Source: an uncultured Candidatus Nitrosopelagicus sp. (GTDB taxonomy: Archaea; Thermoproteota; Nitrososphaeria; Nitrososphaerales; Nitrosopumilaceae). From it: a stretch of DNA of 7,991 nucleotides. A model generated the notes under the pieces. That model did no database searches. It was not told the DNA's origin and was given only the letters and a program-made list of their open reading frames with translations. The translations under genes and the position numbers were made by a program. The stretch is from NCBI GenBank assembly GCA_937896695.1, contig CALBOT010000065.1:1-7991 (forward strand). Reading direction: 5' to 3'. Shown piece by piece: positions 1-4,458 of this stretch (within the stretch, counting starts at the first letter, position 1; the number at the start of each line of letters is the position of its first letter).

Positions 1-2
1 GT

Positions 3-236
3 AAACAACAGCAGAAGCTTTTTGGTGTAGTTAAAGCCATGCAATCCGGCGATATACCTAAAAAAGGAGAAGCTGGTAAGGTTGCTAAGGATATGTCCAA
101 GAAAGAAGTGGATAAATATGCATCTACTAAACATAAAGGACTACCAAAAAAGGTGAAACGTGAAGTTTTAGAAAAAATTAAGGCGTTAACATCTGAACAA
201 AAAAGAAAGTTACGAGAAAAATTACAAATTTTATAA
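3..236 (+). CDS. DUF3008-like small basic protein, 5' end outside window
   Basis: The reading frame is open from the first complete codon at position 3, so the gene starts upstream of the window; the ATG at 39 is probably internal. The visible residues begin KQQKLFGVVKAMQSG and continue into MSKKEVDKYASTKHKGLP. The order QQ-x-(L/F)-x-G, a lysine/glycine stretch, then (M/S)SKK-x(4)-ASTK-x-KGLP is the recognisable pattern of the DUF3008 family of short basic proteins in bacteria and phages. Their function is unknown. The tail (KKVKREVLEKIKALTSEQKRKLREKL) adds a predicted charged helix to that core. High lysine content suggests nucleic-acid contact, but that is inference. The next gene starts 17 bases after the stop. 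Confidence 0.75.
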   Translation, partial: KQQQKLFGVVKAMQSGDIPKKGEAGKVAKDMSKKEVDKYASTKHKGLPKKVKREVLEKIKALTSEQKRKLREKLQIL

Positions 237-253
237 AAAAATAAGGTTATAAC

Positions 254-388
254 ATGGCGGTTAGAAACTCATTTACACATATTGAAAAGAAACATAAGAA
301 AAGACCTGGTGTACATGCCAAGTCTAAGTCGTCTAACTCCAAACAATCTAAAAATTATAAGAAAAAATATAGAGGTCAAGGAAGATAA
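254..388 (+). CDS. 44-residue highly basic conserved-type phage protein
   Basis: This short ORF of 44 codons reads MAVRNSFTHIEKKHKK, then RPGVHAKSKSSNSKQSKNYK and KKYRGQGR. About a third of residues are Lys or Arg and only one is acidic. The pattern KKRPGVHAKSK...SKNYKKKYRGQGR is one I recognise as recurring in small unannotated proteins of marine phages; no function is known to me. The composition, with a Lys/Arg-rich tail and Ser/Asn spacers, would suit an unstructured RNA- or DNA-binding peptide (inference). The start is preceded by a weak AAGG at 243-246 and no strong SD site. It lies tightly between the DUF3008-like gene and the ORF at 410. Confidence 0.7.
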   Translation: MAVRNSFTHIEKKHKKRPGVHAKSKSSNSKQSKNYKKKYRGQGR

Positions 389-409
389 CATATAATAAGG
401 GTCAAAATT

Positions 410-631
410 ATGGGTCATTGGGAAGATTTTTGGTGGAACATCACCGAAGAAGTCAATAAAAAAGGTTTAAAAAAAGAATTTGATGCTCAATTAGAAAAAA
501 TGAATGGGCAATCTAAATGGCAATACGCAGATACTCGTTCAAGATGGGATTATGCATACCATAAAGTTATAAATAAATCGGAAAAACATGAAAGCAATAC
601 TAGACAATTTCAAAAAAATATCAGACACTGA
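410..631 (+). CDS. hypothetical phage protein, 73 residues
   Basis: The function is not recognised. The N-terminus MGHWEDFWWNITEEVNKKGL is Trp-rich and amphipathic, followed by KKEFDAQLEKMNGQSKWQYA and DTRSRWDYAYHKVINK. A helical, charged protein with aromatic residues throughout and no membrane segment is likely. A weak purine stretch (AAGGG, 399-403) precedes the ATG. The last 44 bases overlap the start of the gene at 588 in another frame, so the two are probably translationally coupled. The C-terminal segment in the overlap (about residues 60-73) is polar and may be dictated by the coding needs of the downstream gene. Confidence 0.65.
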   Translation: MGHWEDFWWNITEEVNKKGLKKEFDAQLEKMNGQSKWQYADTRSRWDYAYHKVINKSEKHESNTRQFQKNIRH

Positions 632-1106
632 GTTTCGGCTGAAAAAAACGTTACAATTTGCTCGCGTATCTGTAGATCGTGATGGAAAAATTAAACATGT
701 ACAGTATGAAGATAAACAACGTATAGAAAAAGGTGATATATTAACGTTTGAAGACAAAGATTATGAAATTATTGATATAAATACAGATAATTTTGATTAT
801 CTTAAAGTAATTGTTAAACCAATTATACAAGAACAGGATGTTCCTGATAAATCTGACTTTATTCCAAGAAAAATGACACCAAGGATGCCTAAACCTGAAG
901 TACATATACCTGCTAAACCAACCGTGTCAGAAGAGCAGATAGAAAAGGTTAAAGAAAAAATAGAAAAATCACAACCTGTTGTTGAAATAAAACAACCAGA
1001 AATATCAAAACCAATAATACCAGAATCTAAACCAGAAAAGCGTAGTTTAGGTAAACGTTTAGCTGGTTGGATATCCTCTAAACTATCACAATATTCCAAC
1101 AGTTAA
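588..1106 (+). CDS. hypothetical protein: beta-rich head, Pro/Lys/Glu linker, basic C-terminal helix
   Basis: The function is not recognised. Residues 1-80 alternate hydrophobic and charged positions as in a small beta-rich domain (for example LQFARVSVDRDGKIKHVQYE and DKDYEIIDINTDNFDYLKVI). Residues 81-150 are low complexity, rich in Pro, Lys, Glu and Ile, with repeated K-P and E-K-(I/V) units, and are probably an extended linker. Residues 150-172 (KRSLGKRLAGWISSKLSQYS) form a predicted basic amphipathic helix that could bind a membrane surface or a partner. The ATG at 588 lies inside the preceding gene with no SD site; it is the only start that keeps the whole beta-rich domain. The opposite-strand ORF here is a shadow. 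Confidence 0.75.
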   Translation: MKAILDNFKKISDTEFRLKKTLQFARVSVDRDGKIKHVQYEDKQRIEKGDILTFEDKDYEIIDINTDNFDYLKVIVKPIIQEQDVPDKSDFIPRKMTPRMPKPEVHIPAKPTVSEEQIEKVKEKIEKSQPVVEIKQPEISKPIIPESKPEKRSLGKRLAGWISSKLSQYSNS

Positions 1107-1111
1107 CTACA

Positions 1112-1148
1112 ATTACTCCATATTTATATTAAAGTAAATAGGAGTAAT
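1112..1148 (+). promoter_or_regulatory. hairpin that sequesters the ribosome binding site of the 1152 gene
   Basis: ATTACTCC (1112-1119) is a perfect reverse complement of GGAGTAAT (1141-1148). Inside it, TATTTA (1121-1126) pairs perfectly with TAAATA (1135-1140). The result is a 14-bp stem with one bulged A (1120) and an 8-nt loop (1127-1134). The 3' arm contains the SD site AGGAG (1140-1144), seven bases before the ATG at 1152. In RNA this would hide the ribosome site, implying translational control. The pairing is directly visible; its role is inferred. Confidence 0.6.
1120..1130 (+). promoter_or_regulatory. recurrent ATATTTATAT motif, candidate phage promoter element
   Basis: ATATTTATATT lies 32 bases before the start codon at 1152. 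Near-identical motifs precede the starts at 2482, 5211 and 7500, at 25-37 bases. At 5175-5182 the same string forms the -7 part of a Bacteroidetes-like promoter (TAnnTTTA). Here the first base is C instead of T (CATATTTA). The motif also overlaps the 5' arm of the SD-sequestering hairpin, so its repetition could partly reflect RNA structure. The window is very AT-rich, so chance is a real alternative. Confidence 0.3.
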
Positions 1149-1151
1149 AAT

Positions 1152-1808
1152 ATGTTTAGAATAAAACCACCAAGGATATTTTTAGGACGTAATCCATCTA
1201 TTAATGAGATTCCAGGCGAAATTGCTGCATTAATAGATGCCTATAGACCTACGCCTTTAAGGCCTGTTCCTGGAGGTTCTGGATATGTATTACTCACAAG
1301 AAAATCTGATGAAGATGATCAGTTCCTAGGAAGGAAACTTGAATTTGATGTTAATAGAGGATTTTTAGGTAGAGGTGAACCAGAACGAGTATTATTAGAT
1401 GGCCATCCTATATTTGAAACGCAAATAAGATTTGCAAATGAAAGAAAATTGCGAGAACGATTTTTTGATGAATTCAACATAGAAAGTTTATCTCATGCAC
1501 AAGTTGCTGACGTATTAGCTGATTCAGATGATGATCCAGAAATGTTTGGAAGAACTGCTGAGTTAGATGAAGCTATAGAAAATGAGATGGATGAATTACG
1601 AGCTGAATTGGAAGCAGACTATTTAGAAAGATTTGAAGAAGATTATCAAGCAAGATTTGAACAAGAGTATCCAGGTCAATTTAGTCAAGATTTTGAAAAA
1701 CATTATAATGATCTTGTACAAGATGAACTTGATGATTCAGTAGAATCTCATGAAGATTTATATACTGAATATATAGTTACTCCAAAGTATATAAGATATA
1801 AAAGGTAA
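1152..1808 (+). CDS. acidic protein with an eight-residue aromatic repeat
   Basis: The function is not recognised; the length is 218 residues. The N-terminus (about 1-60) is basic to neutral and Pro/Gly-rich. Residues 63-112 (starting KLEFDVNRG, with LLDGHPIF and an LRERFFDEF helix) resemble a segment of the next gene. Residues 125-165 are strongly acidic and helical. Residues 156-187 are four back-to-back eight-residue units of the form (D/E)-(Y/F)-x-x-x-(F/Y)-x-x, which places an aromatic at 157, 161, 165, 169, 173, 177, 181 and 185. The protein ends with a basic YIRYKR. A clear SD site, AGGAG (1140-1144), sits seven bases before the ATG but inside a predicted hairpin. A virion or scaffold-like role is possible, but nothing in the sequence proves it. 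The next gene follows after three bases. Confidence 0.8.
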   Translation: MFRIKPPRIFLGRNPSINEIPGEIAALIDAYRPTPLRPVPGGSGYVLLTRKSDEDDQFLGRKLEFDVNRGFLGRGEPERVLLDGHPIFETQIRFANERKLRERFFDEFNIESLSHAQVADVLADSDDDPEMFGRTAELDEAIENEMDELRAELEADYLERFEEDYQARFEQEYPGQFSQDFEKHYNDLVQDELDDSVESHEDLYTEYIVTPKYIRYKR

Positions 1809-1811
1809 ATT

Positions 1812-2438
1812 ATGGCATACGAATTTCAAGATAAAACAAGTGATGCAGTCTATAGAGGTGATCAATTAGAATTTTTATTAGACGATGATACAAATATAGG
1901 TGAAGTATATTTAGACGGTGATTTGATATTTCAAGCAGATGAAGTATTTTCTGAAGAACAATTGCGACAAGAATTTCGTGAAGAAATAGAAATAATAGAA
2001 GCGCAGCCTGATATGGAAGAAACTGATTCTATAGATGAAGCAGAAACAGATTTTATGTTAGAAGAAAATGAGTTATCAATGACTGATGTGGAACGTGGAG
2101 ATCTTCAAGAAAGATTATTTACTAAAGGTGGTGAATATGCAGTTGAAGATGACATGGGTCATTTAAGAGAATTTATTGGTGATTATCATATTCATCCTAA
2201 ACAAGGTGCAATGGTAGGTAAGTTTCATAATATGGAACCTCATGCACTTTTAGTAGAATTAGGATTTGAAGAATTAAAAAGAATAAGACTTGAAGGAAGA
2301 GAACCAATTCAAATAATAGATTATGCTGTAGATGAAATAATAGATCCAGAGATAGATGATATATTATCTGGAGGATCAAATGTATTAGATGATGATGATC
2401 CTATTATTAGTGATAATGATAGGTCTGATTTCTACTAG
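1812..2438 (+). CDS. acidic protein with YHIHP-GxMVG-H motif, paralogous in part to the preceding gene
   Basis: The length is 208 residues. Residues 19-62 (QLEFLL, VYLDGDLIF, EEQLRQEF) parallel residues 63-112 of the upstream protein. Residues 60-100 are strongly acidic. A compact, less charged domain at about 103-150 contains RLFTKGGEYAVEDD, then EFIGDYHIHPKQGAMVGKFH and NMEPHALLVEL. The G-x-YHIHP-x(3)-G-x-M-V-G-x(2)-H signature is one I associate with conserved unannotated proteins of marine tailed phages, often within structural regions; that link is recollection, not proof. The histidines could bind a metal, but the Ser-x-x-Asp of a JAMM protease is absent. The C-terminus (about 165-208) is again acidic, with a DDDD run. 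The start at 1812 is preceded by AGGTAAATT, a weak SD site, and is probably coupled to the upstream stop. Confidence 0.75.
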   Translation: MAYEFQDKTSDAVYRGDQLEFLLDDDTNIGEVYLDGDLIFQADEVFSEEQLRQEFREEIEIIEAQPDMEETDSIDEAETDFMLEENELSMTDVERGDLQERLFTKGGEYAVEDDMGHLREFIGDYHIHPKQGAMVGKFHNMEPHALLVELGFEELKRIRLEGREPIQIIDYAVDEIIDPEIDDILSGGSNVLDDDDPIISDNDRSDFY

Positions 2439-2444
2439 TCTAGC

Positions 2445-2455
2445 ATATTTATTTT
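2445..2455 (+). promoter_or_regulatory. recurrent ATATTTAT motif upstream of the histone-like gene
   Basis: ATATTTATTTT lies 37 bases before the ATG at 2482, in the only sizeable gap (2439-2481) of this part of the gene run. It shares CATATTTAT-x-TTAAA with the motif at 1119-1131. A strong SD site, AGGAG, at 2470-2474 follows. It is a candidate promoter element, but low complexity and AT-richness limit confidence. Confidence 0.3.
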
Positions 2456-2481
2456 AAATTAATAATAATAGGAGAAAAGTT

Positions 2482-2667
2482 ATGAGTACAACTCAGTTAT
2501 ATGATACTTTAAATGAACTATGGGAGCAATTCCAAGAAAATCATAGAAAATTTGCAGATAAAGGAAATAAAGCTGCAGCTACAAGAGCAAGAAAATCAAT
2601 TGGTGAAATAAAAAAATTAGTAACTGATTACAGAAAACAATCAGTATTAGAATCAAAAAGATCATAA
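2482..2667 (+). CDS. histone H1-like (Hc1-type) DNA-binding protein
   Basis: The 61-residue protein contains KFADKGNKAAATRARKSIGE followed by IKKLVTDYRKQSVLESKR. This matches the Bacteroidetes form of the histone H1-like Hc1 family (a helix, then KGNKAAGTRARK, then a helix ending EFRKxSVExxK), which condenses or organises DNA. The first 20 residues (MSTTQLYDTLNELWEQFQEN) are the usual amphipathic lead helix. The family normally has Gly in KAAG; here it is Ala. The protein lacks the long Lys/Ala/Pro tail of chlamydial Hc1, as most Bacteroidetes versions do. A strong SD site, AGGAG (2470-2474), lies seven bases before the ATG. The role could be packing phage DNA or reshaping the host nucleoid (inference). 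The next gene starts five bases after the stop. Confidence 0.75.
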   Translation: MSTTQLYDTLNELWEQFQENHRKFADKGNKAAATRARKSIGEIKKLVTDYRKQSVLESKRS

Positions 2668-2672
2668 ATAAA

Positions 2673-2885
2673 ATGGCACGATTAACAAATCAACAATTAC
2701 ATGAAGAATTGGTTGCAATCAAGCAAGACGTAAAAGAAATTAAAATACGTTTACTTGATCCAGATGATGGAACAATATCTAGAGTTAATCGTAATACTGA
2801 TTTTAGAAAAAAAGCAAATGGTGCATTATGGTCTGTATGGGTTGCAGTATTAGGTATCATTACTAAATTAATATTTTGGAACTAA
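2673..2885 (+). CDS. small coiled-coil plus single-helix membrane protein
   Basis: The 70 residues fall into two parts. Residues 1-45 are charged and helical (LHEELVAIKQDVKEIKIRLL has heptad-like spacing). Residues 51-69 (ALWSVWVAVLGIITKLIFW) are a hydrophobic transmembrane helix with Trp at both ends. This layout, a short coiled coil followed by one C-terminal membrane helix, resembles XhlA/hemolysin-type proteins and some phage holin-like or holin-partner proteins. No lysis enzyme lies next to it, so a lysis role is only a possibility. The start (AAATAAAATGG) has no SD site and is probably coupled to the histone-like gene five bases upstream. The next start is two bases past its stop. Confidence 0.7.
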   Translation: MARLTNQQLHEELVAIKQDVKEIKIRLLDPDDGTISRVNRNTDFRKKANGALWSVWVAVLGIITKLIFWN

Positions 2886-2887
2886 AA

Positions 2888-3283
2888 ATGAAAGGTGAAG
2901 ATTTAAAAAATAGATTAAAGGAAATTATACGAAAAGAAATTAATAATGTTATTAAAGAAGAATCGTATAAATTTGGAACATTAGCAGATCCTAAAGATAT
3001 GGACCCAATTGACCCTATGGTGAAAGTATCAGGATTTGCTACTTTAAATCGTTCATCTATTAGAACACAGATTGTTGATAGATTGACAGGTGCATTAGCA
3101 ACAGCAAAAGATGCAGGTAAAGGAGGAACTAACTCATATCAAGCATATAAACAATTGCAAGATTTAATTAGCGATGCAGGAATATTATACAAATTAATTG
3201 GAGCTGAATTAGATATAGCTAACCAATTAGAAGCTAAACGATTAAAGGGTGGAAGAAGATCTGTTCCAATTCCAAAACAATAA
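2888..3283 (+). CDS. helical protein with Lys/Glu-rich N-terminal leader (capsid-targeting-like)
   Basis: I chose the ATG at 2888 (131 residues) over a TTG at 2876, because 2876 lies inside the upstream gene and the N-terminus from 2888 (MKGEDLKNRLKEIIRKEINN) resembles that of the next gene, MKKSELKNIIKEELKKVLAE. After the leader comes V-IKE-E, then a mixed domain with predicted helices (SSIRTQIVDRLTGALATAKD and YQAYKQLQDLISDAGILYKL) and a basic tail, KRLKGGRRSVPIPK. The function is not recognised. The charged leader followed by an I-x-E site resembles the cleaved targeting peptides of T4 internal head proteins (inference). No SD site is present; the start is two bases after the previous stop. 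Confidence 0.7.
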   Translation: MKGEDLKNRLKEIIRKEINNVIKEESYKFGTLADPKDMDPIDPMVKVSGFATLNRSSIRTQIVDRLTGALATAKDAGKGGTNSYQAYKQLQDLISDAGILYKLIGAELDIANQLEAKRLKGGRRSVPIPKQ

Positions 3284-3285
3284 TC

Positions 3286-3585
3286 ATGAAAAAATCAGAA
3301 TTAAAAAATATCATAAAAGAAGAATTAAAAAAGGTACTAGCTGAACAGCCAACTAGAGCTGTTAAAAGAGGTACGGTTACAGATAACACACGACTAGCAA
3401 TGGTATTATCCAGTCTAGGGAAACGTGCGAGAGGAGCTTTTCAAAAAAGAAAAGTGGTTTCACAGGTAATATTGAAATTGGCTGCGGCCTTGGAGATAAC
3501 ACCTAACGAAGTTTTACGAGCTTACATGGATTATAAAAAAGATGCTAAAGGAGATGCATCTACTAAGGTAAAAAAAGATGACTAA
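3286..3585 (+). CDS. small basic protein with Lys/Glu-rich N-terminal leader (capsid-targeting-like)
   Basis: The 99-residue protein starts MKKSELKNIIKEELKKVLAE, a form that I recall at the front of many otherwise unrelated marine-phage proteins. After LAE (residues 18-20) the rest is basic: EQPTRAVKRGTVTDNTRLAM, a GKRARGAFQKRK patch at about 45-56, a helical segment VSQVILKLAAALEITPNEVL that resembles a compact helix-turn-helix-sized unit, and a Lys/Asp-rich end. If a T4-type prohead protease cleaved after LAE, the mature product would be a basic, possibly DNA-binding internal head protein. That is inference; the function is not established. The start follows the previous stop by two bases with no SD site. 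Confidence 0.7.
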   Translation: MKKSELKNIIKEELKKVLAEQPTRAVKRGTVTDNTRLAMVLSSLGKRARGAFQKRKVVSQVILKLAAALEITPNEVLRAYMDYKKDAKGDASTKVKKDD

Positions 3586-3597
3586 TAATTTGGACGT

Positions 3598-3625
3598 TTG
3601 AATAATATTTTATATATTATACAAT
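3598..3625 (+). promoter_or_regulatory. sigma-70-like promoter for the membrane-protein cassette
   Basis: TTGAAT (3598-3603), a 16-nt spacer and TACAAT (3620-3625) are close to the -35 and -10 consensus. The site opens the 147-bp gap between the gene ending at 3585 and the ATG at 3733. Transcription would start near 3632 and leave a leader of about 100 nt. It differs from the Bacteroidetes-like promoters at 4514 and 5151. The rest of this gap is described under the leader structure. Confidence 0.45.
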
Positions 3626-3637
3626 GTTTACAAAGTT

Positions 3638-3725
3638 AGGAGATAATTACGCTTTAGCAGAGCGTACAGATTAGAGAGCTCCTTGAAGGTAAAAAGACAA
3701 TATTGTCATAATAAGAATAAAGGAG
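3638..3725 (+). promoter_or_regulatory. structured 5' leader with competing SD pairings
   Basis: CTCCTT (3679-3684) is a perfect complement of the real SD, AAGGAG (3720-3725), for the gene at 3733. Between them lies a perfect 12-bp palindrome, GACAATATTGTC (3696-3707). The same CTCCT is also complementary to an upstream AGGAG (3638-3642) in the predicted leader. The two pairings exclude each other, so the upstream AGGAG could act as a decoy that frees the real ribosome site. The complementarities are visible in the sequence; the switch is inferred. No known riboswitch class is recognised. Confidence 0.4.
3670..3681 (+). repeat. inverted repeat, site A (ATTAGAGAGCTC), before the outer-membrane gene
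   Basis: ATTAGAGAGCTC is an exact 12-bp reverse complement of 4152-4163, which lies just after the stop of the beta-barrel gene. The pair therefore encloses that gene, with the promoter outside. Site A overlaps the first bases of the CTCCTT element, so pairing with site B would compete with the leader structure. Confidence 0.6.
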
Positions 3726-3732
3726 AATTAAA

Positions 3733-4140
3733 ATGAGAACATTAATTTTAACATTAGCCTTAGCATTTGGATTATCAACTGCTAATGCACAAACAACTGG
3801 AGACTGGTATGTAGGAACAGGTGATATCGCGAATACCGCTTGGACTGAATGGTCAGTTTCACCAACAATTGGATACGGAGTAATGGACAACTTAATGGTT
3901 GGATGTTCAGTATCCCAAACAGATTCTACAGCTGATTTAAATGTAGATTTTCATGCAAGATATTTCTGGAAAGGATATTTTGGATATTTAGCAACTGACG
4001 GACTATCTACGGATGGTATGTCCCTTGGATTAGGTAAATTGTTTACCTTAAGGAATAACATTTATGTAGATCCAAAGGTCGTTTATAATACGGGAGAGAA
4101 AACTACAAACCTTACTTTAGGGTTTGGGTTTAAATTCTAA
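3733..4140 (+). CDS. phage-encoded outer-membrane beta-barrel protein with signal peptide
   Basis: The 135-residue protein opens with a clear Sec signal peptide, MRTLILTLALAFGLSTANA, with cleavage expected before Gln20. The mature part is a run of alternating aromatic or hydrophobic and small polar residues typical of outer-membrane strands: about 41-50 (SVSPTIGYGV), 53-61, 68-79 (DLNVDFHARYFW), 82-88, 96-106, 108-119 and 125-135. It ends in Phe (LTLGFGFKF), the usual outer-membrane assembly signal. The mature length of about 116 residues suits a small barrel of roughly eight strands. It is not a recognised enzyme or receptor. A strong SD site, AGGAG (3721-3725), lies seven bases before the ATG. 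It probably shares a transcript with the membrane gene at 4205. It could alter the envelope or block superinfection, which is inference. Confidence 0.8.
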   Translation: MRTLILTLALAFGLSTANAQTTGDWYVGTGDIANTAWTEWSVSPTIGYGVMDNLMVGCSVSQTDSTADLNVDFHARYFWKGYFGYLATDGLSTDGMSLGLGKLFTLRNNIYVDPKVVYNTGEKTTNLTLGFGFKF

Positions 4141-4151
4141 CTAGTATAAGC

Positions 4152-4165
4152 GAGCTCTCTAATTA
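4152..4165 (-). repeat. inverted repeat, site B, between the two membrane-protein genes
   Basis: GAGCTCTCTAATTA contains exact reverse complements of two other sites: 4152-4163 against site A (3670-3681, 12 bp) and 4155-4165 against site C (4448-4458, 11 bp). Site B is thus the shared partner of two inverted repeats, one around each membrane gene. A small hairpin, GGCA-ATAA-TGCC (4166-4177), follows directly. It lies in the 64-bp gap before the next ATG. Confidence 0.6.
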
Positions 4166-4177
4166 GGCAATAATGCC
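4166..4177 (+). other. small GC hairpin in the gap before the 4205 gene
   Basis: GGCA (4166-4169) pairs with TGCC (4174-4177) across an ATAA tetraloop. It has only four base pairs and no T-run follows, so it is unlikely to be a terminator. It may be a processing or stabilising element between the two membrane-protein cistrons. Confidence 0.35.
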
Positions 4178-4204
4178 GCATAACAAAAAAAGGAGATTTT
4201 AATT

Positions 4205-4429
4205 ATGGATTCAGTAATTAAGTATGTAACAGGATTTTTAGGTGGATTGTTATCTATTATGATGGCAGTTATACCAGTATCAATCCTATGGTATGTATTG
4301 ACAGGTGGTGCTATATTTAACATGGATGTAGTAGCGAATCTTACAGCTTTAATCAATGCTATTGGTCAAGGTGGTTTTGTAGGACTTGTTGTATTAGTTA
4401 TATTGGTATCATTTTTTACTAAAAAATAA
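4205..4429 (+). CDS. two-helix small membrane protein
   Basis: The 74-residue protein has two hydrophobic stretches: about 8-33 (VTGFLGGLLSIMMAVIPVSI and LWYVLT) and 53-71 (IGQGGFVGLVVLVILVSFF, counting the Gly-rich lead-in). They are joined by a short loop, GGAIFNMDVVANLTALINA, and the protein ends in Thr-Lys-Lys. Size and two-helix layout fit small phage membrane proteins, including some holins, but no holin family is recognised and no endolysin is nearby. A strong SD site, AGGAG (4191-4195), lies nine bases before the ATG. It is probably co-transcribed with the beta-barrel gene and followed by a terminator-like hairpin, which makes an envelope-directed pair plausible. The opposite-strand ORF is a shadow. 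Confidence 0.75.
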   Translation: MDSVIKYVTGFLGGLLSIMMAVIPVSILWYVLTGGAIFNMDVVANLTALINAIGQGGFVGLVVLVILVSFFTKK

Positions 4430-4447
4430 TTAGTTTAATTTGTTATA

Positions 4448-4458
4448 TAATTAGAGAG
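4448..4458 (+). repeat. inverted repeat, site C, after the small membrane gene
   Basis: TAATTAGAGAG is an exact reverse complement of 4155-4165 (site B) and shares ATTAGAGAG with site A in direct orientation. It merges into the 5' arm of the hairpin at 4453-4478, so the repeat could be partly a by-product of terminator structure. The A-B-C spacing places one gene inside each inverted pair. Confidence 0.55.

Noticed and set aside
39..41. ATG at 39 as the start of the first gene
   Set aside because: The frame is open to the window edge, and the residues before it (KQQKLFGVVKA) belong to the DUF3008 pattern.
539..1099. Minus-strand ORFs here and elsewhere (for example 3654-3890, 4159-4356, 4651-5076, 6909-7151)
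   Set aside because: They lie opposite well-supported plus-strand genes, have Ser/Leu/Ile/Cys-rich compositions typical of antisense AT-rich sequence, and lack ribosome sites or promoters.
2188..2211. YHIHP as a JAMM metalloprotease motif
   Set aside because: The downstream Ser-x-x-Asp needed for the JAMM site is absent, and the surrounding domain is too short.
2876..2887. TTG start that would extend the 2888 gene by four residues
   Set aside because: It lies inside the upstream gene, and the N-terminus from the ATG at 2888 matches the neighbouring MKKSELKN-type leader.
3624..3674. 16-codon ORF (MFTKLGDNYALAERTD) in the leader of the outer-membrane gene
   Set aside because: Its ATG overlaps the predicted -10 element, so it would not be in the transcript; there is no ribosome site.
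3670..4163. Inverted repeats A and B as ends of an insertion sequence
   Set aside because: There is no transposase between them and no target-site duplication is visible; the enclosed gene is a surface protein.
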